A DNA stretch of 32,143 nt, taken from JAGVUD01 sp052033935 (GTDB taxonomy: Bacteria > Armatimonadota > UBA5829 > DSUL01). Location: NCBI GenBank assembly GCA_052033935.1, contig JBPOJE010000127.1:1-32143 (forward strand), in the 5' to 3' direction. Under the pieces are notes generated by a model, which was not told the origin of the DNA, did no database searches, and saw nothing but the letters and a program-made list of their open reading frames with translations. Each line of letters opens with the position of its first letter. Position 1 is the first letter of the stretch. The position numbers were made by a program, and so were the translations under genes. Positions 24,256-31,932 of this stretch are shown piece by piece.

Positions 24256-25348
24256 CGTATTCTATATGCGCAAGGCTGTGGCGCTGGCGCGGCGGGCGTG
24301 GCCTCGACCGAATCCCCGTGTGGGAGCTATGCTTGTCAGGGATGGACATATCGTGGGGCGCGGACGGCATATTGCGGCCGGACTCGATCACGCGGAGATC
24401 GGCGCGTTGAAGGACGCTGGCGCCGCTGCCGCGGGGTCTGATCTTTACGTGACCCTCGAGCCTTGCTGTCATTATGGGCGCACCGGCCCATGCACCGAGG
24501 CGATTATCGCGGCGGGCGTGTCACGGGTTGTAGTAGGGTGCCGTGACCCTAACCCGCAGGTTGCCGGGGGTGGAATCCTTGCGTTGCAGCGCGCGGGAGT
24601 GGCTGTGGAGGCAGGCGTTCTTGAGCGCACATGCGAGCGTCTGATTGCTGGTCACGCCAAGTTTACGCAGTGTGGGCTGCCGTATGTCGTCTGGAAGTAT
24701 GCGATGACCATGGACGGCAAGGTGGCGACGGCGGCTGGCGAGTCCCGCTGGATTACCTGCGAGAGCGCTCGCTCGGAAGTGCATCGCCTGCGGCGGGCGG
24801 TTGATGCCGTGGCGGTGGGCATCGGGACAGTGCTTGCGGATGATCCCCTTCTTACGCCAAGGCCTGCCGGGGCTGGCCCCGCGCCGTATCGGCTGGTGTT
24901 CGACAGCATGGCTCGCCTTCCTCTGGATAGCGCCCTGCTTACTGAGGCCGGCGGGCAGGTTGTGGTATTTGTGTCGGAGGATGCGCCGGATAGGCGCTGC
25001 CGCGCGCTTCGCGATGCGGGCGCTCTGGTTATCGAGGCGAGCAAGGGGCGCGTGAGCCTGGCAGTGGCCTTGAGGGCGGCGGCCGATCAACTCGATGTGC
25101 GCGAGGTGCTGCTCGAGAGCGGCCCGGAATTGTCGGCCTCTTTCTTGGCCGAAGGCCTTGTGGACGAGATCCTCTGCTTTGTGTCGGGCAAGCTCTTCGG
25201 GGGGCGGGATGCTCTGGGGCCGTGTGGAGGCGTGGGCATACGGCTCCCTGAGGACGCTCCGGTGGCGAAAATCACCCGAATCAGGCGCTTTGGTGAGGAT
25301 GTCGCGATCTACGGATCGCTTGCCAGCAAAGATGGTAAGGAATCCTGA
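24236..25348 (+). CDS. ribD: Bifunctional pyrimidine deaminase/reductase RibD
   Basis: This encodes 370 residues and carries out two steps of riboflavin synthesis: deamination of the diaminopyrimidine from the GTP branch and NADPH-dependent reduction of the ribose. The N-terminal deaminase shows PNPRVGAMLV, the catalytic HAE (52-54), and Zn cysteines in LEPCCHYGRTGPC (C77, C86). The reductase domain begins near 150 (YVVWKYAMTMDGKVAT) and includes SRWITCESAR, and VAVGIGTVLADDPLLTPR. ATG 24236 overlaps the end of the preceding membrane-protein gene; GTG 24233 is adjacent. An open extension upstream has no family residues. Confidence 0.95.
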   Translation: MTTNPTNVFYMRKAVALARRAWPRPNPRVGAMLVRDGHIVGRGRHIAAGLDHAEIGALKDAGAAAAGSDLYVTLEPCCHYGRTGPCTEAIIAAGVSRVVVGCRDPNPQVAGGGILALQRAGVAVEAGVLERTCERLIAGHAKFTQCGLPYVVWKYAMTMDGKVATAAGESRWITCESARSEVHRLRRAVDAVAVGIGTVLADDPLLTPRPAGAGPAPYRLVFDSMARLPLDSALLTEAGGQVVVFVSEDAPDRRCRALRDAGALVIEASKGRVSLAVALRAAADQLDVREVLLESGPELSASFLAEGLVDEILCFVSGKLFGGRDALGPCGGVGIRLPEDAPVAKITRIRRFGEDVAIYGSLASKDGKES

Positions 25349-25386
25349 CAGGCTGTGCTCTGCCGCAAGGCCGGGGCACGCTCGTG

Positions 25387-25392
25387 TATAAT
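25387..25392 (+). promoter_or_regulatory. Candidate -10 box before ribE
   Basis: A perfect TATAAT lies 50 bases upstream of the ribE ATG, in the 94-base gap after ribD, the widest gap in the rib cluster. A -35 match is not evident 16-18 bases upstream. It could drive a separate ribE-ribBA-ribH-htrA transcript. Confidence 0.4.
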
Positions 25393-25442
25393 CTTCTGGC
25401 GCCGCCGAAGGGAATCCGTGCTTGCCGTTTGAGACTTCTCTG

Positions 25443-26072
25443 ATGTTCACCGGTATCATAATGGATGTGGGGTGCGTTTGCAGTGTGCGCCGCGTGCCGT
25501 ATGGGGCCCGCCTGGCAGTATCGCCCGGGAAGGCTCTGTCAGTGGCGGTTTCGGACAGCGTGGCTGTGAACGGCGTGTGCCTGACGGCGGACGCTGTCGG
25601 GGAGAATCTTATCGAGTTCGATGTCGTGCGTGAGACGCTGGGGCGCTCCACGCTTGGAGGGGTCAAGCCCGGGGAACTGGTGAACCTGGAGACCGCCCTC
25701 CCGGCGGGCGCGCCCTTGGGTGGCCACTTCGTGCAGGGGCATGTGGATGCTGTCTGTGTGGTATCCGCAATCAACAGGGACGTGCGGGAACGCGAACTGC
25801 GTCTGAAGTGCCCTCCGGAGGCCCTGCGGCTGATTGTCGAAAAAGGGGCGGTCGCCGTGGACGGTGTGAGCTTGACCGTTTCGGGGCTGGACGACTCCTC
25901 ATTCACGGTCAAGATCGTGCCATACACGTGGGAGGCGACGGCGTTGCGGAGTCTGAGCGTGGGGGACAGCGTGAATGTGGAGACGGACATTCTGGCGAAA
26001 TACATTGCGAGGCTGCTCGGGGAATCAGGCGGCTGCCTGACACTGGAGAAACTGCGCGAATGCGGTTTCTGA
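25443..26072 (+). CDS. ribE: Riboflavin synthase, alpha chain
   Basis: This 209-residue enzyme dismutates two 6,7-dimethyl-8-ribityllumazine molecules to riboflavin. The start is ATG 25443, giving the canonical MFTGII N-terminus; an in-frame TTG at 25422 would add seven atypical residues. The two lumazine-synthase-like barrel halves are visible: VAVNGVCLTA and GGHFVQGHVDAV in the first, VAVDGVSLTVSGLDDSSF and then VNVETDILAKY in the second. Length is normal. It uses the product of RibH encoded downstream. Confidence 0.95.
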   Translation: MFTGIIMDVGCVCSVRRVPYGARLAVSPGKALSVAVSDSVAVNGVCLTADAVGENLIEFDVVRETLGRSTLGGVKPGELVNLETALPAGAPLGGHFVQGHVDAVCVVSAINRDVRERELRLKCPPEALRLIVEKGAVAVDGVSLTVSGLDDSSFTVKIVPYTWEATALRSLSVGDSVNVETDILAKYIARLLGESGGCLTLEKLRECGF

Positions 26073-26098
26073 GCAGCGCGAAAGAGTGAAAGAGTCCT

Positions 26099-27403
26099 AT
26101 GTCTGATAGCAGAAACACGGGCTTCTGCACAATAGAAGAAGCCGTCGAAGAACTCAGAAACGGGCGCATGCTCATCGTCGTGGATGACGAGGATCGCGAG
26201 AACGAAGGCGATCTTGTTATGGCCGCTGAATTTGCCACGGCGGATGCCATCAACTTCATGGCGCACGAGGGCTGCGGTCTGATCTGCGTGCCCGCAACGG
26301 GCGAACGGCTGGATAAACTCGGGCTCGGGATGATGGTGCAGGACAACACCTCGAAACTCAGCACGCAGTTCACAGTGTCTGTTGATGCGCGTCACGGCAC
26401 GACGACGGGCATCTCGGCGGCGGATCGCGCCCTGACCATTCGCCTGTTTGCCGAAGATGCCACAAAGCCCAGCGACTTCTGTATTCCGGGGCATGTGTTC
26501 CCGTTGAGAGCACAGGAGGGCGGGGTGCTGACGCGAGCGGGGCACACCGAAGGAGTCGTGGATCTCCTCAAGCTGGGCGGCCTGAAGCCCTGCGGGGTGT
26601 TGTGCGAGGTGATGGCCGGGAACGGCGAGATGGCCAGAGTGCCCGAGCTTCTCGAAATGTCGCGGAAGTTCAACCTCAAGATTACGACAATCGCGGAGTT
26701 GATCAAATACCGCCGCACGAACGAAAAGCTGATCCGTCGCGTTGCGAGCGCGCAACTCCCCACGCGGTGGGGGCGCTTTGTCGCGCACGCTTACGAAGCG
26801 GCCATTGACGCAAATCCGTACGTTGCTCTCGTAATGGGAGAGGTGACGGGAGACGAGCCAGCACTGGTTCGCATTCACTCTGGCTGTCTGACGGGCGATG
26901 CGCTCGGGTCGCTCAGGTGCGATTGCGGGGATCAGCTTCAGATGGCGATGCAAAGGATCTCAGAAGAGGGCAGGGGAGTGCTGCTTTACATTGAGCAGGA
27001 GGGACGAGGTATCGGTCTCGTGAACAAACTGAAAGCCTACGTGCTTCAGGATCATGGGGCAGACACTGTGGAAGCGAACGAGATGCTGGGTTTCGCGGCG
27101 GATATCCGGGACTATGCGCTGGGCGCTCAGGTGCTGGTGGACCTTGGCCTGCGCAAGATCCGGCTGATGACGAACAACCCCGCGAAGTTCGCCGCCCTGG
27201 ACGGCTACGACATAGAGATCGCGGAGCGTGTGCCGCTGATAACGCCTGTTCGTCCTGAGAGCAGGCGGTATCTCGATACCAAGAGGAGCAAGCTCGGACA
27301 CCTGCTGGACGAAGATGCCGGCGGCTGTGAGGCGGCGTGCCGTGGGGTGGGAGAGGCCGGGCTCGATGAAGGAAAAGCAAAGACCAATGGACAGGAGAAC
27401 TGA
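26099..27403 (+). CDS. ribBA: Bifunctional DHBP synthase / GTP cyclohydrolase II
   Basis: This 434-residue fusion makes both riboflavin precursors. The N-terminal half (about 1-205) converts ribulose 5-phosphate to dihydroxybutanone phosphate and shows VDDEDRENEGDLVMAAE and the SVDARHGTTTGISAADRA block. The C-terminal half opens GTP and shows RIHSGCLTGDALGSLRCDCG (three Zn cysteines), YIEQEGRGIGLVNKLKAY and MTNNPAKF. The last 35 residues after GHLLDED are an acidic/basic tail. It lies 26 bases after ribE, with only a weak ribosome site, and abuts ribH directly. Both domains appear intact, so the protein is expected to be active in both reactions. Confidence 0.96.
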   Translation: MSDSRNTGFCTIEEAVEELRNGRMLIVVDDEDRENEGDLVMAAEFATADAINFMAHEGCGLICVPATGERLDKLGLGMMVQDNTSKLSTQFTVSVDARHGTTTGISAADRALTIRLFAEDATKPSDFCIPGHVFPLRAQEGGVLTRAGHTEGVVDLLKLGGLKPCGVLCEVMAGNGEMARVPELLEMSRKFNLKITTIAELIKYRRTNEKLIRRVASAQLPTRWGRFVAHAYEAAIDANPYVALVMGEVTGDEPALVRIHSGCLTGDALGSLRCDCGDQLQMAMQRISEEGRGVLLYIEQEGRGIGLVNKLKAYVLQDHGADTVEANEMLGFAADIRDYALGAQVLVDLGLRKIRLMTNNPAKFAALDGYDIEIAERVPLITPVRPESRRYLDTKRSKLGHLLDEDAGGCEAACRGVGEAGLDEGKAKTNGQEN

Positions 27404-27880
27404 TTGAGCACAACGTGGGAAGGCAAACTGAATGCCGCCGGACTTAAGTTCGGCATAGTGGTTTCGCGGTACAACGATTTCATAACCGCCAGGCTGCTTG
27501 ACGGGGCGCTGGATGCGTTGCGGCGCCACGGAGCCAGCGACGACGATATCTCGGTCGCGTGGGTGCCAGGGACGTTCGAGATCCCACTTGTCGCCAGCAA
27601 GATGGCTGCGACAGACGTGGATGCCGTGTTGTGTCTCGGTGCGCTCATCCGAGGGGGTACCCCGCATTTTGATTATCTCTCGGCGGAAGTGACGAAGGGT
27701 GTTGCCCATGTGGGGATCGAGTCGGGCCTGCCGGTGATCTACGGGGTCGTAACCTGTGACACCATCGAGCAGGCAGTTGAGCGCGCGGGCACCAAGGCCG
27801 GCAACAAGGGCGCCGATGCGGCGATGGCGGGCATCGAGATGGCGAACCTGCTGCGCGAGATGGAGGCACGGCGTCCGTGA
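27404..27880 (+). CDS. ribH: 6,7-Dimethyl-8-ribityllumazine synthase
   Basis: This 158-residue enzyme condenses the RibD branch product (after dephosphorylation) with dihydroxybutanone phosphate, forming the direct riboflavin precursor. It normally assembles into pentamers or capsids. The start is TTG 27404, right after the ribBA stop, with AGGAG six bases upstream. Family motifs are visible: VSRYNDFITARLLDGA, VPGTFEIPLVA, GALIRGGTPHFDYL (catalytic His) and ERAGTKAGNKGADAA near the C-terminus. Its end overlaps the next gene by a GTGA junction. Confidence 0.96.
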   Translation: MSTTWEGKLNAAGLKFGIVVSRYNDFITARLLDGALDALRRHGASDDDISVAWVPGTFEIPLVASKMAATDVDAVLCLGALIRGGTPHFDYLSAEVTKGVAHVGIESGLPVIYGVVTCDTIEQAVERAGTKAGNKGADAAMAGIEMANLLREMEARRP

Positions 27881-29085
27881 AAAGAGCAGCAGCGTTTCTG
27901 TTCGCGGTCGTCATTGGCGTGTTTGTCTGGCTGAACCTCGAGCGGATGCAGGAGAACAGAATTACTGGACTCCCACAGGGCGATGTCCTGCCGCCTGTAA
28001 AGCAGACATCTCCACCTGCCGCCGACGGTGGGAACCTGATGCGCGCGGCTGCCGCCGATGTGGAGCAGGTCGTCGTCAATATAGACACCGTGATGCGGCC
28101 GGTCAGCATCCCGGACTACTTCGGGTTTCTGGGGCCTCGATACGCTTTGCCAGAGGGTGCCGGGTCCGGCGTGGTGATCCGCCCCGACGGCTTCATTGTG
28201 ACGAACAACCACGTTGTGGAGAACGCGCAGCAGATTGAGGTCACCTTTCAGAACGGCGACAAGGTGCGGGGAGAGATATGGGGGCGGGACCCCGCGTATG
28301 ACCTTGCAGTCGTCAAGGTTGCCCGTTCGGGGCTGCCTACCGCCCGCCTGGGCGATTCGAGCAAGATTCGCGTAGGCGACCAGGTGATCGCTGTCGGAAA
28401 TGCTCTTGGGCTAGGCACGACAGTTACCTCCGGGATCGTGAGCGCTCTGGAGCGCGCTGTGGAGGGCAGCGAGAAAAGCAAGGGGCTTGCCAAAGCGATT
28501 CAGACCGATGCTGCCATCAACCGGGGCAACTCGGGAGGAGCGCTTGCGCTTCTCAACGGGGACGTCATCGGAATCAACACCGCCATCCTTTCGACAGGCC
28601 CCAGCGGCGGCAACATCGGCATAGGATTCGCAATTCCGGCCAACGTTGTGCGTGATATTGCTTCTCAGCTCATCAAGAACCGGAAGATCGAGCGCCCCGC
28701 GGTTGCGTGGATGGGGCTGCGCTATGCGCCCAACTCCGCCGATATCGCAACGGCGCTGAAGCAGCGTTATCAGTTCGACTACCCGTCGGTAACCGATGGC
28801 GTAATCGTAATGGACGTTGTCTCGGGAGCTCCGGCGGAGAGAGCCGGGGTAAAGGTGTTCGACAACATCCTGCAGTTGGACGGCAAAGCTGTCAATGGCC
28901 AAGACGGTTTCCGGAAGGCGATTACGGCGCGCAGGCCCGGCGACAGGGTCAAGCTCCTCGTCTATCGCCCGGGTCTGGGGAAGAAGATCACACTGGAAGC
29001 CAAACTGAGCGCGGCTCCGGAAACCCCTGAAGAGGAACCGGAGGAGGACAAGGCACCTAGAAGAAGCCTTCCGCTCCCGTTCTGA
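27877..29085 (+). CDS. HtrA/DegP-type serine protease with PDZ domain
   Basis: This encodes 402 residues from GTG 27877, overlapping the ribH stop. An N-terminal hydrophobic segment (about 4-19) is a signal anchor, placing the protease in the periplasm. The trypsin-like domain has the full triad: H112 (VTNNHVVENA), D142 (AYDLAVVKV) and S219 (NRGNSGGAL). One PDZ domain follows at about 300-365 (GVIVMDVVSGAPAERAGV), then an acidic/basic tail. This matches the S1C protease family that degrades or senses misfolded exported proteins. It is last in the co-directional string, and its final 29 bases overlap the convergent minus-strand gene. Whether it is DegP-, DegQ- or DegS-like cannot be settled here. 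Confidence 0.92.
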   Translation: MKRAAAFLFAVVIGVFVWLNLERMQENRITGLPQGDVLPPVKQTSPPAADGGNLMRAAAADVEQVVVNIDTVMRPVSIPDYFGFLGPRYALPEGAGSGVVIRPDGFIVTNNHVVENAQQIEVTFQNGDKVRGEIWGRDPAYDLAVVKVARSGLPTARLGDSSKIRVGDQVIAVGNALGLGTTVTSGIVSALERAVEGSEKSKGLAKAIQTDAAINRGNSGGALALLNGDVIGINTAILSTGPSGGNIGIGFAIPANVVRDIASQLIKNRKIERPAVAWMGLRYAPNSADIATALKQRYQFDYPSVTDGVIVMDVVSGAPAERAGVKVFDNILQLDGKAVNGQDGFRKAITARRPGDRVKLLVYRPGLGKKITLEAKLSAAPETPEEEPEEDKAPRRSLPLPF

Positions 29086-29533
29086 CGTCGGCGCTGACTA
29101 TGCGCCACACGCGCGCCGGGATTACCAGCAAACGCTTTCCGTCCTCTTTGCGGAGCGCCAGCGTCACGTCGCTGCTGATGCGTGTCTCCGAGCCGGGACC
29201 CTGTCGGAGTGCCGCCTGAGCGAAGAGCTCAACCCTGGCGGTTTCGCCTGTTACTGTGACAGTGGGGGTGTTGAGCGTGAGCGAGATGTCTCCCTCGCGC
29301 GTGGCTTGGATGAGGAGCAGACGAACCTGTTTCTTCGTGCCTCCGGTCCCGCTGTACTGCTCGGACAGCGAGGAGAGAACGCGTCCGGCATTTTCGCTGT
29401 TCGCGGCGGCCTGGGTGTCTTTGAGAAGACGGACGATCTGCTCTGTGTCCGAGAGGGGCGGCCGAAAGACGAACGAGGCTGCCGCTGCGAGCAAAAGCAG
29501 TATAATGATCGCGCCGGATACGGTTTTGTTCAT
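29057..29533 (-). CDS. Small membrane-anchored protein, possible NTF2-like fold
   Basis: This encodes 158 residues on the minus strand from the ATG at 29533. An N-terminal hydrophobic helix (about 5-23) serves as signal or anchor. The remainder has a helix with DTEQIVRLLKDTQAAANSE, then a helix and several beta strands (ISLTLNTPTVTVTGETARVELFA). This pattern resembles NTF2/SnoaL-like domains, but no active residues are recognisable, so the fold call is tentative. The 3' end overlaps that of the protease by 29 bases, tail to tail. Only 23 bases separate its start from the divergent kinase gene. Confidence 0.7.
   Translation of the reverse strand: MNKTVSGAIIILLLLAAAASFVFRPPLSDTEQIVRLLKDTQAAANSENAGRVLSSLSEQYSGTGGTKKQVRLLLIQATREGDISLTLNTPTVTVTGETARVELFAQAALRQGPGSETRISSDVTLALRKEDGKRLLVIPARVWRIVSADVRTGAEGFF
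29501..29506 (+). promoter_or_regulatory. Candidate -10 box for the Clp1-like gene
   Basis: A perfect TATAAT on the plus strand lies 51 bases upstream of the GTG start at 29557, inside the 5' end of the minus-strand gene. The -35 region is poor. If real, the promoter overlaps the neighbour's coding sequence. Confidence 0.3.
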
Positions 29534-29556
29534 TCGCTGCAGCTCTCCGGGAATGG

Positions 29557-30663
29557 GTGATTGCCTTGCCGTTTGCTTTGTCTGACGAGTGGAAATCTGC
29601 CATGTTCCGCCTGCTTGAGACAGGGGGAACCATTGTTGTCGCGGGTGCTACGGATGTTGGCAAGACAACATTCTGCCTGGCAATGGCGAACGCCTGCCTT
29701 GTTCGCGGACACAAATGCGCCGTTGTGGATGCCGATCTCGGCCAATCCGAAATAGGTCCACCCGCAACGGTAGGGTGGGGGCTTCTTGAATCTCCAGCGG
29801 CGGCGCTGTCGGATATCGAGTGCCAAGACCTCTTCTTCGTTGGCTCGACATCTCCCGCCCGACGGCTGCTTAATACCGTAGTGGCTGTGCAGCAGATGCA
29901 CGCCGCGGCCACCGAAGCCGAGCCGTTTGTGACGATTGTTGACATGCCGGGGATGGCCGTGGGCCCGGCAGCACGCTCTCTGTTCGAGGGTGTCGTTAGT
30001 GCGATTCGGCCGCGCTTTGTGGTGACGATAAGCCGTGGCGGCGAGCTTGCTCCTCTGACCGCGCTGCTCCGTGGCCTTGCCGAGCCGGAGATTCTCGGCC
30101 TGCCATCTGGCCCGAAAGCGCGGATCAGATCGCGTGAGGAAAGGACTGCCAGACGGCGCCTGAAGTTTGGAGCATACTTCGCGGAGGCGCCGGTGGTGAC
30201 TCTCGACTGCGTTGCGGCCGGTCTGGCGGGTACCAGCCTCTTCTCCGGAAAACCTGTGGCCATGGACGTGCGGCTGCAGTTGGAGACCGGGCTTGGTATG
30301 GAAGTCATCCATGCTGAGGAGAATGAAGAACAGGTGCTCGTCGTAAGCGAGGGAACGCCTGTGGAAACGGCCAGGGGCAGGTTGCGCGGTGTGATCGGAA
30401 GGCGGGCTTTGAGCGTTGCCGCCCCTCAGTTCTTCGAGGGCATACTGGTTGGCCTGGCGGACGACAAAGCGAGGCACCGGGCTGTGGGAATCGTCGAACG
30501 GATCGACTTCCGAGGCGGAAAGCTTCTTTGCCGCACACCCCTGCGGCACCCGGAGTTGGTGAGGCAGGTGCTGTTCGGGGCCATGCGCGTGCGCTCGGAT
30601 GGGACGGAGGCCGGTAGAGTTGACGCTGCCGAGCTCTATCTCTTTTCCGCCGCACGCCGGTGA
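29557..30663 (+). CDS. Clp1/Grc3-type polynucleotide 5'-hydroxyl kinase
   Basis: This encodes 368 residues from GTG 29557, four bases after GGGA. Members of this family phosphorylate 5'-OH ends of RNA or DNA with ATP or GTP, acting in RNA repair or processing. Walker A is GATDVGKTT (30-38). The Clp1 signature VDADLGQSEIGPPATV follows at 57-72, as in archaeal Clp1. A third nucleotide-site strand (FVTIVDMPGM) comes next, then a lid-like basic segment (RSREERTARRRLKF). The C-terminal 150 residues are a beta-rich domain seen in the family. It is divergent from the preceding gene and abuts the histidine phosphatase downstream, so the two are likely co-transcribed. The activity is predicted from motifs only. 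Confidence 0.8.
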   Translation: MIALPFALSDEWKSAMFRLLETGGTIVVAGATDVGKTTFCLAMANACLVRGHKCAVVDADLGQSEIGPPATVGWGLLESPAAALSDIECQDLFFVGSTSPARRLLNTVVAVQQMHAAATEAEPFVTIVDMPGMAVGPAARSLFEGVVSAIRPRFVVTISRGGELAPLTALLRGLAEPEILGLPSGPKARIRSREERTARRRLKFGAYFAEAPVVTLDCVAAGLAGTSLFSGKPVAMDVRLQLETGLGMEVIHAEENEEQVLVVSEGTPVETARGRLRGVIGRRALSVAAPQFFEGILVGLADDKARHRAVGIVERIDFRGGKLLCRTPLRHPELVRQVLFGAMRVRSDGTEAGRVDAAELYLFSAARR

Positions 30664-30693
30664 ATGCCCGCGGGTTTAGGGGATAGCTCTGGA

Positions 30694-31341
30694 ATGCTGC
30701 GAACACTGTATATGATTCGTCACGGCGAGAGCGAGTGGAACGCCTGCCACAGAATACAGGGGCAGCTCGACTCGCGTCTTTCGGCATTGGGCCGGCGGCA
30801 GGCGCGTGCCCTATACCGGAGGCTCAGAAGCGAGACCTTCGATGCAGTGTATGCCAGTGACCTTTCCCGCGCGGCGGACACGGCACTCATCGCCATGGGC
30901 CGTGAGTCTTCGCCCATCCTGACTGCCGCTCTGAGAGAGGTCTCGTTTGGCGACTGGGAAGGTCTGACGATAGACGACGTGAAGAGGCGATATCCCGAAG
31001 AGCTGCAGGCGTTCAGGCGGGATCCTGTCAATTGCCGCCCCGCGACCGGCGAGTCTTTTGATGACCTGTCGTCCCGCGTCGTTGGCCTTCTCGACTACTG
31101 GCACGAAAACCACCACAGGCAGGTTGTTGCCGCATTCACGCACGGCGGGCCTGTCCGGGCGGCGCTGATACATCTGCTGGGGATGCCCTCGGACAACTGG
31201 CGCACTCTGCGCATCGCTAACACAGGTCTCACGCGGGTGGATTTTGGCGAAGACGGGCTGCGGCTGCGTTACTTTGACACGACCGCTCACCTGTGCTTTG
31301 CGCGGCAGGGCCGGGCCGGTGGTGAGGGTGAGGTATCGTGA
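30694..31341 (+). CDS. Histidine phosphatase family protein (GpmB/CobC-like)
   Basis: This encodes 215 residues from ATG 30694; ATG 30664, right after the previous stop, would add ten residues that are not typical. The catalytic RHGESEWN motif is near residue 9, followed by GQLDSRLSALGRRQA. The general-acid Glu region is LREVSFGDWEG, and the second catalytic histidine is in AFTHGGPVRA. This is the branch-1 histidine phosphatase fold. Substrates in the family range from phosphoglycerate to alpha-ribazole phosphate and nucleotides, so the exact one cannot be told. It follows the Clp1-like gene on the same strand with no separate promoter seen. Confidence 0.88.
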   Translation: MLRTLYMIRHGESEWNACHRIQGQLDSRLSALGRRQARALYRRLRSETFDAVYASDLSRAADTALIAMGRESSPILTAALREVSFGDWEGLTIDDVKRRYPEELQAFRRDPVNCRPATGESFDDLSSRVVGLLDYWHENHHRQVVAAFTHGGPVRAALIHLLGMPSDNWRTLRIANTGLTRVDFGEDGLRLRYFDTTAHLCFARQGRAGGEGEVS

Positions 31342-31418
31342 AAGGCCGTTCTACCGCGCTGACTGCAGCCTGACGGATGCTTTGGTACCCGGCGCGGACC
31401 GGAGCACAAAGAAGCGGT

Positions 31419-31441
31419 GGCCGGACGTTTGCACTCCGGCC
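31419..31441. terminator. Hairpin between convergent genes
   Basis: GGCCGGA (31419-31425) pairs with TCCGGCC (31435-31441) around a 9-base loop, between the phosphatase stop and the mscL stop. No T-run is present on either side, so it may serve weakly for both strands. Confidence 0.3.
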
Positions 31442-31465
31442 CCGATACGCATTTGGACGAGACGT

Positions 31466-31897
31466 TTACGCCGCAGGTGCGGTAATCTCCGACGTGCAGG
31501 CCGGGCAACGCGTTGCGCCTTCCGCAAGAGCCGTTTTGCAGAACGGACACGACGGCCCTTCCTTCGGCGCCGCGCGCAGCTTGTTGATCTGGCGCACGAT
31601 AATGAAGATCACGAACGCGATGATGAGGAAGTCTATCAGGTTGTTGATGAACAGCCCGTAGTTGAGTGTCGGCGCTCCGGCTTTCTGCGCCTCAGCGAGA
31701 GTCGCATAGTCTTGGCCTGAGAGGTTCAGGAAGAGATTTGAGAAATCAACTTTTCCAAGCAGAAGCCCGATAGGCGGCATGAGGATATCGTTGACGAACG
31801 ACGTGACGATTTTGCCGAACGCCGCGCCGATGATGACGCCGATAGCCAGATCCAGCACGCTGCCCTGCAGAGCAAACTTCTTGAATTCCTTGAACAT
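31466..31897 (-). CDS. mscL: Large-conductance mechanosensitive channel MscL with C-terminal zinc ribbon
   Basis: This encodes 143 residues on the minus strand. The N-terminus FKEFKKFALQGSVLDLAIGV and the first membrane helix with IGAAFGKIVTSFVNDILMPP match the MscL pore region closely. A periplasmic loop (about 50-80) and the second helix (81-102) follow. Instead of the usual cytoplasmic helix bundle, the tail holds CPFC (117-120) and CPAC (131-134), a zinc-ribbon pattern. MscL opens at high membrane tension and releases solutes on osmotic downshock. A purine-rich GGAGGGGG lies about 10 bases upstream of the start. Confidence 0.95.
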   Translation of the reverse strand: MFKEFKKFALQGSVLDLAIGVIIGAAFGKIVTSFVNDILMPPIGLLLGKVDFSNLFLNLSGQDYATLAEAQKAGAPTLNYGLFINNLIDFLIIAFVIFIIVRQINKLRAAPKEGPSCPFCKTALAEGATRCPACTSEITAPAA

Positions 31898-31932
31898 AGC
31901 AGTAATACCCCCTCCAGAGGCATGTTAGATTC

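Noticed and set aside
25349..25442. Possible FMN riboswitch before ribE
   Set aside because: The gap is 94 bases, too short for a full RFN element plus expression platform, and none of its conserved blocks is visible. The ribD upstream region is coding.
24521..26953. An 810-codon open frame on the minus strand across ribD, ribE and ribBA
   Set aside because: It is antisense to three genes with clear catalytic motifs. Long open antisense frames are expected in GC-rich DNA, and its protein is a low-complexity Arg/His/Pro-rich sequence.
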